Source: Actinomycetes bacterium
GTDB taxonomy: Bacteria; Actinomycetota; Actinomycetes; Actinomycetales; Microbacteriaceae
NCBI GenBank assembly: GCA_021793715.1
Contig: JAJYSF010000111.1
Span: 1-5,021, forward strand
DNA length: 5,021 nt
Direction: 5' to 3'
The position numbers and the translations under genes were made by a program. Of this stretch, positions 1 through 5,021 are shown piece by piece (the stretch's first letter is position 1; each line of letters opens with the position of its first letter). The notes beneath the pieces were generated by a model, which saw nothing but the letters and a program-made list of their open reading frames with translations, was not told where the DNA came from and ran no database searches.

Positions 1-1021
1 CCTCGGCATCGTGGCGGCGTTCCTCATCTCGCGGGCCTTCGAATTCTTCGACATCATCTGGATCGAGCCGCGCGTCGTCTGGTCCGTGCTCGGAGCCACG
101 GTCGTCATCGCCCTCATCGGTCTGGCCGACGACCTCTGGGACCTCGACTGGTTCATCAAGCTTGGCGCGCAGTTCCTCGCGGCCGGCATCGTCGCGATCG
201 GGGGAGGCGTGCAGATCTACGCGCTGCCGATCGGCGGGATCGCGGTGTGGTCCAGCTCCGTCAGCATCATCCTGACGATGTTCGCGATCGTCATCGTCAT
301 GAACGCCGTCAACTTCATCGACGGGCTCGATGGTCTTGTTGCGGGCGTCTGCCTCATCGCGAACGGCGTGTTCTTCATCTACTCGTACATCCTCGTGCGG
401 GACGCGGGCGCCACGACATACGCCAACCTCGGCACCTTCATCGCGGCGGTCGTGATCGGCGCGTGCGCGGGCTTCCTGCCGATCAACTGGAACCCCGCGA
501 AGATGTTCATGGGCGACACCGGTGCCCTCGTGATCGGCCTGCTCATGGCCACGAGCGGCATTGCGATCACGGGGCAGATCCAGCCGGCCGCACTCGACCC
601 GGACGTGACGGGCCGCTCGCAGATTCTCGGCACGCTGATCCCGGTGATTCTGCCGCTCATCGTCGTGCTGCTGCCGCTGCTCGATTTCGGGCTGGCCGTG
701 ATCCGGCGCATGAGCAGGGGCAAGTCTCCGTTCTCACCGGATCGCGAGCACCTGCACCACCGCATGCTCGACATGGGACACTCCGACCGCGACGCGACGC
801 TCATCTTCTACGCCTGGACCGCGATCGCGTCGCTCACAGTGCTGCTGATGTACATCTTCACGGGCGAGGACTGGTTCGGCGGCCACTGGTTCGGCGAATA
901 CTGGCTCGCCGTCGCGTATGGCGTGATCGGCATCGCGGCGTGCCTCGTGCTCGCCCTCGTGCCGTCGCGTACGGCGCGCCGCCCGGACGATGCGGGGGAG
1001 GAGAACGCGCATGTTGGGTGA
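1..1021 (+). CDS. wecA: WecA/TagO-type polyprenyl-phosphate GlcNAc-1-phosphate transferase, 5'-truncated by the window
   Basis: An integral membrane enzyme of the MraY/WecA family, which moves a sugar-1-phosphate (usually GlcNAc-1-P from UDP-GlcNAc) onto a polyprenyl phosphate to begin a cell-wall glycan. The reading frame is open to the left edge (codons from position 2 read L-G-I), so the gene starts upstream. The GTG at 11 has no ribosome binding site and would cost about 70 N-terminal residues. Numbering from that codon, family motifs appear in order: the Mg-binding Asp pair D40-D41, NFIDGLDGL at 101-109, NPAKMFMGDTG at 161-171 and the His motif HLHHR at 247-251. Many hydrophobic helices surround them. 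The C-terminal part has a Trp-rich loop near residues 287-299 and a charged tail. Lying before the atp genes matches rfe/wecA (Rv1302) in M. tuberculosis. The sugar specificity cannot be read here, so WecA against TagO is a naming choice. Confidence 0.9.
   Translation, partial: LGIVAAFLISRAFEFFDIIWIEPRVVWSVLGATVVIALIGLADDLWDLDWFIKLGAQFLAAGIVAIGGGVQIYALPIGGIAVWSSSVSIILTMFAIVIVMNAVNFIDGLDGLVAGVCLIANGVFFIYSYILVRDAGATTYANLGTFIAAVVIGACAGFLPINWNPAKMFMGDTGALVIGLLMATSGIAITGQIQPAALDPDVTGRSQILGTLIPVILPLIVVLLPLLDFGLAVIRRMSRGKSPFSPDREHLHHRMLDMGHSDRDATLIFYAWTAIASLTVLLMYIFTGEDWFGGHWFGEYWLAVAYGVIGIAACLVLALVPSRTARRPDDAGEENAHVG
870..911 (+). repeat. 15-nt tandem repeat (about 2.8 units) inside wecA
   Basis: The 12-mer ACTGGTTCGGCG occurs at 870-881 and exactly again at 885-896, a 15-nt period. 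A third, degenerate copy (ACTGGCTCGCC, two mismatches) starts at 900. In protein this gives a five-residue period with W-F-G-G / W-F-G-E / W-L-A, on the loop between two late membrane helices. The period is a multiple of three, so copy-number change would keep the frame. Confidence 0.75.
994..1003 (+). promoter_or_regulatory. Ribosome binding site that sets the start at 1011
   Basis: GGGGGAGGAG lies 7 nt before the ATG at 1011, inside the end of wecA. The in-frame ATG at 990 lies before this site and has no Shine-Dalgarno of its own, so 1011 is the better start. Confidence 0.75.
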
Positions 1022-1442
1022 TCTTCCTGTCGACCGCATCAGCGCCGTCAGCGCCATTGTGTGGGCCGCCGTGGGGCTCGTCGCGTGCGCCGTCGCATGG
1101 CCGCTGGTGGGCGTCCCCGGCCTCGGTAGCGCCGCGACCGGGGCGGGGGCAGGGATCCTCTTCCCGATTCTGACCGTCGGCACGGTATTCCTCGCTACCC
1201 GGCGTCGCGACTCGACCCGATACGCCGCGATCGCTTTCTTCGCATTCCTCGGCGGCTTTGTGATCAAGGTCGCCGTGTTCCTCGTCGCCCTGACGCTGCT
1301 GGTGCAGCTCGCCGCGATCCACCCCGGCACGCTGTACGGCGCACTGACGGCGACGGCAGTGGCGTCCCTCGTGGTCGATCTCATCGTCGTCAACGGCATT
1401 CGGGTCCCCGGCGACCGGGGAGTTCAAAGCGCCCGCAGGTAA
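1011..1442 (+). CDS. Small four-helix membrane protein, AtpI-like by position (first of a tandem pair)
   Basis: A 143-residue hydrophobic protein, starting at ATG 1011 behind a strong ribosome binding site and overlapping wecA by 11 nt, so the two are probably translationally coupled. Four membrane segments are visible at about residues 12-33, 37-62, 74-99 and 107-128. Helix 2 is Gly-rich (G37, G39, G44, G46, G48) and ends in FPILT. A lysine sits within helix 3 (K86). Helix 4 opens with PGTLYGAL and carries an aspartate (D123). A basic loop (RRRDSTR, 64-70) joins helices 2 and 3, and the tail is basic and short. The fold pattern and the site before atpB resemble 'ATP synthase protein I' (AtpI) and the small membrane protein Rv1303 of mycobacteria. 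AtpI assists c-ring assembly or ion supply in other bacteria. Identity as AtpI is inferred from context, and no catalytic motif is visible. It is a paralogue of the next gene. Confidence 0.8.
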   Translation: MLGDLPVDRISAVSAIVWAAVGLVACAVAWPLVGVPGLGSAATGAGAGILFPILTVGTVFLATRRRDSTRYAAIAFFAFLGGFVIKVAVFLVALTLLVQLAAIHPGTLYGALTATAVASLVVDLIVVNGIRVPGDRGVQSARR

Positions 1443-1484
1443 TCTCGTCAGAGCGCGTATCGCGTGTGACCCTTCCGCGACCTC

Positions 1485-1489
1485 AGGAG
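1485..1489 (+). promoter_or_regulatory. Ribosome binding site that sets the GTG start at 1496
   Basis: AGGAG lies 6 nt before GTG 1496. The earlier in-frame GTG at 1466 has no purine-rich tract before it, so 1496 is preferred, removing 10 residues from the longest reading. Confidence 0.75.
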
Positions 1490-1495
1490 AATGCC

Positions 1496-1960
1496 GTGGC
1501 ACCCTCGCCCGTTTCGAGTAACCCGATCATGCGCAACGTGCTCCTGTGGAGTGCCATCATGAGCGCCGCGGTGCTCTTGGTTACCGCGATCATCGGCGCC
1601 TTCGTCGGCGGATCCGCGGGGGCCGGAAGCGGCGTGCTCGGCTCGGTGATCGGGTTCGTGTTCCCGGCGCTCACCGCGGCGACGATCCTCTTCGCCAACC
1701 GGTGGTTCGGCACGCCGAACTACCTCGTGATCTTCTTCGGCGTCTTCATGGGCGTCTTCCTCGTGAAGGTGCTCGCCCTCATCATCGCGCTGAACATCGT
1801 CTTCGGCCTCGACTGGGTGGTGCCCGGGGTGCTCTACGGGGCGCTGATCGCCACGGCTCTCGGGTCGGTCATCGTCGACGTGGCGGTGATCGCGAAGATG
1901 CGGATCCCGGCCGTGAGCGACATCGAACTGCCGGGTGACGACGACGATCCGACTCCATGA
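1496..1960 (+). CDS. Small four-helix membrane protein, AtpI-like by position (second of a tandem pair)
   Basis: A 154-residue membrane protein starting at GTG 1496. Predicted helices lie at about residues 14-37, 44-67, 76-105 and 111-133. Helix 2 is Gly-rich and ends FPALT, helix 3 has a lysine (K91), and helix 4 begins PGVLYGAL and contains D128. These landmarks match, without gaps, those of the gene just upstream (FPILT, K86, PGTLYGAL, D123), so the two are paralogues. This copy differs in a longer N-terminal stretch and an acidic tail (GDDDDP near 147-152), where the first copy ends basic. It follows the first copy by 53 nt with no terminator seen, and a 166-nt gap with a likely promoter separates it from atpB. 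A role in Fo or c-ring assembly is inferred from place and topology only; it could equally be an uncharacterised actinobacterial membrane protein. Confidence 0.8.
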   Translation: MAPSPVSSNPIMRNVLLWSAIMSAAVLLVTAIIGAFVGGSAGAGSGVLGSVIGFVFPALTAATILFANRWFGTPNYLVIFFGVFMGVFLVKVLALIIALNIVFGLDWVVPGVLYGALIATALGSVIVDVAVIAKMRIPAVSDIELPGDDDDPTP

Positions 1961-1983
1961 GCGCGGCGGATTTCTACAGCGTG

Positions 1984-2006
1984 TCAAAGCACGGCTCAGT
2001 CTTTGA
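1984..2006. repeat. Inverted repeat over the promoter, possible operator
   Basis: TCAAAG (1984-1989) and CTTTGA (2001-2006) are a perfect 6-bp dyad with an 11-nt spacer, so the half-sites are 17 bp apart, centre to centre. The left arm falls where a -35 box would lie (17 bp before TAGTCT) and the right arm abuts the -10. This could be a regulator site or chance. No T-run follows, so it is not a terminator. I do not recognise a known regulator consensus. Confidence 0.35.
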
Positions 2007-2012
2007 TAGTCT
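2004..2012 (+). promoter_or_regulatory. Candidate extended -10 promoter of the atp operon
   Basis: TGATAGTCT fits the extended -10 form TG-N-TANNNT, with the hexamer TAGTCT at 2007-2012. It sits in the least GC-rich stretch of the gap after the second AtpI-like gene. No good TTGACA-like -35 is present (TCAAAG at 17-bp spacing is weak), which an extended -10 can tolerate. Transcription would start near 2018-2020, giving a leader of about 107 nt before atpB. Read-through from wecA may also occur. Confidence 0.45.
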
Positions 2013-2033
2013 GAACGAGGTCTTCCGTCGGAT

Positions 2034-2055
2034 GCCGGCACGGCGAAGCGTCGGC
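2034..2055 (+). other. Possible hairpin in the atpB leader
   Basis: GCCGGC (2034-2039) can pair with GCGTCGGC (2048-2055): six base pairs including one G-U, then an A-C mismatch and one more pair, closing a loop of about 6 nt. No T-run follows. The rest of the leader to 2114 is C-rich with no further clear structure seen. In GC-rich DNA such hairpins arise by chance. Confidence 0.3.
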
Positions 2056-2114
2056 CCGCAGAAGATCGCCCCACTCCCACCGCACACCCGCAGGCACCGT
2101 TCTGCGCGAGAAGC

Positions 2115-2119
2115 AGGAG
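2115..2119 (+). promoter_or_regulatory. Ribosome binding site that supports the TTG start of atpB
   Basis: AGGAG lies 7 nt before TTG 2127. The alternative ATG at 2154 has only a weak GGCGAG tract about 14 nt away, so TTG is the likelier start. Confidence 0.7.
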
Positions 2120-2126
2120 CCACGCG

Positions 2127-2930
2127 TTGACTCAGGCGAGAACGATCGCACCGATGGCCGATGAGGTCGAGTTCCACCCGCCGTCCATCGGCGACTTCTT
2201 CCCGGAAGCAATCCTCTTCGAGGGCACGCCCTTCGAGTTCACGCGTATCAACCTCGTTCAGGTCATCGCGACGGTGTTGCTCGTGCTGTTCATGGTGCTC
2301 GGCACGCGACGGATGACGGTCGTTCCGGGGCGCTTCCAGCAGATCGTCGAGTTCGGCTTCGGATTCGTGCGGGAGCAGATCGCCTACCAGGTGATCGGAA
2401 AGCGCGAGGGCAAGGGATTCGTCCCGCTGCTGTCGGTGCTGTTCTTCGGGATCTTCTTCTTCAACATCATGGGCGTGATCCCCGGCACGAACATCCAGGG
2501 CACGAGCGTCATCGGTGTGCCCCTTCTGCTGGCCGTCGTCGCCTACATCGCGTTCATCTCGGCGGGTATCCGCAAGCAGGGCGTCGGCAAGTTCATGAAG
2601 AACTCGCTCGTGCCGAGCGGCGTGCCCGTGTATCTCATACCGGTCATCGCGGTCATCGAGTTCATCTCGACCTTCATCTTCCGTCCGGTATCGCTGACGC
2701 TGCGACTGCTGTTGAACATGATGGTCGGCCACCTCATGCTCGTGCTGTTCTTCGCCGCGACGCACTTCTTCCTGCTCAGCTTCAACTGGCTGACCTTCCT
2801 CGCGCCCGGTGCGCTGGCGTTCGGCTTCGCCTTCACGCTCTTCGAAATCTTCGTCGCCTTCCTGCAGGCGTACGTCTTCACCATCCTGACCGCCGTCTAC
2901 ATCCAGCTTGCGGTTGCAGACGAACACTGA
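2127..2930 (+). CDS. atpB: F-type ATP synthase subunit a
   Basis: The Fo stator subunit that forms the two proton half-channels against the c-ring in the cytoplasmic membrane. It has 267 residues, a normal length, from TTG 2127. Membrane segments lie at about residues 42-60, 98-120, 126-147, 168-186, 189-217 and 222-262. The signature SLTLRLLLNMMVGH (189-202) carries the essential arginine R193 (E. coli R210) and N197 (E. coli N214). H202 occupies the place of E. coli E219, and E240 that of H245: the swapped His/Glu pair known from mitochondrial subunit a. Q247 matches E. coli Q252 in the LQA motif. The protein ends in DEH. It is the first gene after the candidate promoter and is followed by a 50-nt gap with a strong hairpin before atpE. 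Confidence 0.96.
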   Translation: MTQARTIAPMADEVEFHPPSIGDFFPEAILFEGTPFEFTRINLVQVIATVLLVLFMVLGTRRMTVVPGRFQQIVEFGFGFVREQIAYQVIGKREGKGFVPLLSVLFFGIFFFNIMGVIPGTNIQGTSVIGVPLLLAVVAYIAFISAGIRKQGVGKFMKNSLVPSGVPVYLIPVIAVIEFISTFIFRPVSLTLRLLLNMMVGHLMLVLFFAATHFFLLSFNWLTFLAPGALAFGFAFTLFEIFVAFLQAYVFTILTAVYIQLAVADEH

Positions 2931-2937
2931 TTGCCGA

Positions 2938-3214
<277 letters not shown>

Positions 3215-3243
3215 CCTACCCGCCTCACAGATAAGGAGACAGG

Positions 3244-3795
3244 ATGCTTAACGCTCTTGTCACAGTCGCGGCGGAAGAGGGGGACCAGAACCTTCTGCTC
3301 CCCGCCGACTACGACATCATCTGGTCTGCGGTCTGCTTCGTCGTCATCGCGTTCGTGGTGATCAGGATCGCATTGCCGCGTCTGAACAAGGTGCTCGATG
3401 CGCGCTCGGCTGCGATCGAGGGCAACATCGAGAAGGCCGACGAGGCTCAGCGCCAGGCGGAAGCCGCGCTGGTCGAGTACACGCAGCAGCTGGCGGACGC
3501 ACGTCGTGAGGCGGGCGAGATCCGCGAGGGCGCGCGTGCCGATGGCAAGAAGATCATCGATGAGGCACGCAGCACCGCGGTGGCGGAAGCCGACCGCATC
3601 GCCGCGTCGGCCCAGACGCAGATCGAGGCCGAGCGTCAGTCGGCGATGGTCTCGCTGCGTCAGGACGTCGGTTCGATCGCTCTGGACCTGGCGGGCAACG
3701 TCATCGGGGAGACGATGAACGAGGACGCGAAGGCCCAGGCCGTCGTGGACCGTTTCCTCGCCGACCTCGAGGCATCTGAGAAGGCGGCCAAGTAA
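3244..3795 (+). CDS. atpF: F-type ATP synthase subunit b (peripheral stalk)
   Basis: The stator stalk that links subunit a to the F1 head through delta. It has 183 residues from ATG 3244, with the strong site AAGGAG 5 nt upstream (3233-3238). A short N-terminal lead contains LLLPADYDIIWS (17-28), a pattern I associate with actinobacterial b subunits. One membrane helix follows at about 25-45. The rest is a long charged Ala/Glu/Arg helix (about 46-165) with no proline after P45, as expected of the b dimer. The C-terminus (about 140-178) is the delta-binding part. Length is slightly above the E. coli form (156 residues). Only one b-type gene is seen, with no b' copy and no fusion to delta as in mycobacteria. 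Its TAA overlaps the atpH ATG by one base (TAATG). Confidence 0.95.
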   Translation: MLNALVTVAAEEGDQNLLLPADYDIIWSAVCFVVIAFVVIRIALPRLNKVLDARSAAIEGNIEKADEAQRQAEAALVEYTQQLADARREAGEIREGARADGKKIIDEARSTAVAEADRIAASAQTQIEAERQSAMVSLRQDVGSIALDLAGNVIGETMNEDAKAQAVVDRFLADLEASEKAAK

Positions 3796-4577
3796 TGGGC
3801 AGCGCGACGACTCAGGCTCTGACGGCGAGTGCCGCGGCGCTCGCGTCGGCTCAGGTCGATCTCGGCACCGCGCGCGAGCTGTTCGCAGCCGCGCGTGCGG
3901 CCGGAGAGTCGTCCGCACTGAGCGGCGCGCTCGCCGATCACACCGCTGCCCCCGATGCACGGTCGGCGCTCGTGGGTTCGGTCTTCGGATCGTTCTCGCC
4001 CGCCACGCAGGGGATCCTCCAGACGGTCGCCGAACAGCGGTGGTCGTCGTCGGCGGACCTCGTCGTCGGCATCGAGGAGATCGCCATCCGGGCCGTCGCC
4101 AAGAGCGACAGCGCAGACGTCGAGGGCGAGCTGTTCCAGCTCACCCGCATCATCGAGGGCAACCCAGAGCTCGAGCTCGCACTCGGATCGCGTCTCGGTG
4201 ACGCGTCGAAGAAGGGCGAGCTCATCGAGCGGATCCTCGACGCGCAGGTCAGCGAGGGCACGCTCCTCGTCGCGACCAGCATCGTGCAGCAACCCGGTGA
4301 TCGTCGGATCCGCACGGCGCTGCACCACGCGATCTCGGTCGTCGCAGCGGAGCGCGGTCTCACCGTCGCGACCGTCCACGTCGCGACGCCGCTCAGTGAT
4401 GCGCAGGCCGACCGCCTCGCCGACACACTCTCTCGCTCCTACGGCACCCCCGTTTCGATCAATCAGGTCGTTGACAGGGACGTCGTGGGCGGCATCCGTG
4501 TGCAGATCGCCGACGACGTGATCGACGGCAGCATCTCGTCCCGCCTCGCCGATCTCCGGTCGAGGCTCGCAGGCTGA
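3795..4577 (+). CDS. atpH: F-type ATP synthase subunit delta (long actinobacterial form)
   Basis: This subunit joins the top of F1 to the b stalk. It has 260 residues, against 177 in E. coli. ATG 3795 overlaps the atpF stop by one base, and GAGAAGG about 9 nt upstream serves as the ribosome binding site, so translation is probably coupled. The C-terminal OSCP/delta signature is clear at 226-250: [11 protein letters not shown] followed by a [14 protein letters not shown] ending. Residues about 105-185 match the usual N-terminal helical domain. The extra residues 1-100 look like a second, diverged copy of that domain: residues 28-77 line up without gaps on 112-161 (offset 84), sharing ELF..R and L..AL patterns. 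In mycobacteria the comparable domain sits within the b-delta fusion protein. Here it stands alone. Confidence 0.94.
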   Translation: MGSATTQALTASAAALASAQVDLGTARELFAAARAAGESSALSGALADHTAAPDARSALVGSVFGSFSPATQGILQTVAEQRWSSSADLVVGIEEIAIRAVAKSDSADVEGELFQLTRIIEGNPELELALGSRLGDASKKGELIERILDAQVSEGTLLVATSIVQQPGDRRIRTALHHAISVVAAERGLTVATVHVATPLSDAQADRLADTLSRSYGTPVSINQVVDRDVVGGIRVQIADDVIDGSISSRLADLRSRLAG

Positions 4578-4598
4578 ACGCTCCCGCAGAGGAGCACT

Positions 4599-4615
4599 CG
4601 GGCTCGACAGGCCCG
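4599..4615 (+). other. Small hairpin between atpH and atpA
   Basis: CGGGC (4599-4603) pairs with GCCCG (4611-4615), extended by a T-G wobble (4604/4610) around a 5-nt loop. It lies in the 55-nt gap before atpA, ahead of its ribosome binding site. No T-run follows. It may tune stability or spacing, or be chance in GC-rich DNA. Confidence 0.4.
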
Positions 4616-4632
4616 CACAACGAAGGAAGACA

Positions 4633-5021
4633 ATGGCAGACATCACCATCAGCCCCGACGTCATCCGTGACGCGCTGAAGGACTTCGTCTCCGCCTACGA
4701 GCCCACCGGTTCTGGCGCGAGCGAGGTCGGCACCGTCATGGACGCGGCCGACGGCATCGCTCACGTCGACGGACTCCCCGGCGTCATGGCGAATGAGCTC
4801 ATCCGATTCGAGGACGGCACGCTCGGCCTCGCACAGAACCTCGACGAGCACTCGATCGGTGTCGTCGTGCTGGGCGAGTTCGCCGGCATCGAGGAGGGAC
4901 AGCAGGTCACCCGTACGGGCAAGGTCCTGTCCGTTCCGGTGGGCGAGGGCTACCTCGGCCGCGTGGTCGACCCGCTCGGCGTCCCCGTCGACGGACTCGG
5001 CGACATCACCGGCATCGAGGG
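4633..5021 (+). CDS. atpA: F-type ATP synthase subunit alpha, N-terminal part (runs off the right edge)
   Basis: The non-catalytic nucleotide-binding subunit of the F1 hexamer. ATG 4633 follows AAGGAAG (4623-4629). The frame is open to the window end, giving 129 complete codons and two bases of the next, about a quarter of the usual length of just over 500 residues. The start [18 protein letters not shown] is the amphipathic N-terminal helix that meets delta. It is followed by the N-terminal beta-barrel with [14 protein letters not shown] (37-50) and IGVVVLGEF (about 76-84), and then [16 protein letters not shown] (about 101-116), the family link into the nucleotide-binding domain. The Walker A motif lies beyond the window, so catalytic residues cannot be judged. 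It follows atpH by 55 nt on the same strand, in the usual order. Confidence 0.95.
   Translation, partial: MADITISPDVIRDALKDFVSAYEPTGSGASEVGTVMDAADGIAHVDGLPGVMANELIRFEDGTLGLAQNLDEHSIGVVVLGEFAGIEEGQQVTRTGKVLSVPVGEGYLGRVVDPLGVPVDGLGDITGIE

Noticed and set aside
11..13. GTG at 11 as the true start of wecA
   Set aside because: The frame is open upstream, no ribosome binding site precedes it, and the N-terminal family region would be missing.
247..1173. Alternative + frame across wecA and the next gene (308 codons)
   Set aside because: The Arg/His/Ala-rich composition is typical of an out-of-frame reading, while the overlapping wecA frame carries all family motifs.
1443..1495. Promoter or terminator between the two AtpI-like genes
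   Set aside because: No -10-like hexamer at a sensible place, no hairpin with a T-run. Only the ribosome binding site at 1485-1489 is supported.

Overview
The window is GC-rich (roughly two thirds G+C by impression) and reads as a chromosomal segment of a high-GC actinobacterium, most likely of the Microbacteriaceae (Microbacterium-like). Three things point there. The gene order wecA - small membrane protein(s) - atpB-atpE-atpF-atpH-atpA resembles the Mycobacterium tuberculosis layout. The delta subunit is the long actinobacterial form of about 260 residues. Subunits b and delta are separate genes rather than the mycobacterial b-delta fusion. The family-level placement is inference.

Layout, all on the + strand. 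Positions 1-1021 hold the 3' part of a WecA/MraY-type polyprenyl-phosphate sugar-phosphate transferase; its start lies before the window. It overlaps by 11 nt the first of two small four-helix membrane proteins (1011-1442 and 1496-1960). These sit where atpI-type genes sit in other ATP synthase operons. By eye they are clear paralogues of each other, about 34 identities in about 84 gapless residues. A 166-nt gap follows, with an extended -10 promoter candidate, a dyad over the expected -35 zone and a leader hairpin. Then come atpB (TTG start), atpE (GTG start), atpF, atpH and the first 129 codons of atpA, which runs off the right edge.

Function. AtpB, AtpE and AtpF form the membrane Fo sector: a is the stator channel, c the rotor ring and b the peripheral stalk. 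AtpH ties the stalk to the F1 head, of which AtpA is the non-catalytic nucleotide-binding subunit. Essential residues are present where they fall inside the window: the stator Arg of a and the carboxylate Glu of c. Subunit c lacks the Na+-binding pattern, so a proton-coupled enzyme is expected. The two AtpI-like proteins may help c-ring or Fo assembly, but that rests on position and topology only.

Most of the window is conserved housekeeping sequence, and I see no mobile element, CRISPR array, RNA gene or defence system. The points worth a second look are the tandem AtpI-like paralogues, the 9-bp hairpin between atpB and atpE, the promoter/dyad/short-ORF arrangement before atpB, the internal duplication in delta, and a 15-nt tandem repeat inside wecA.
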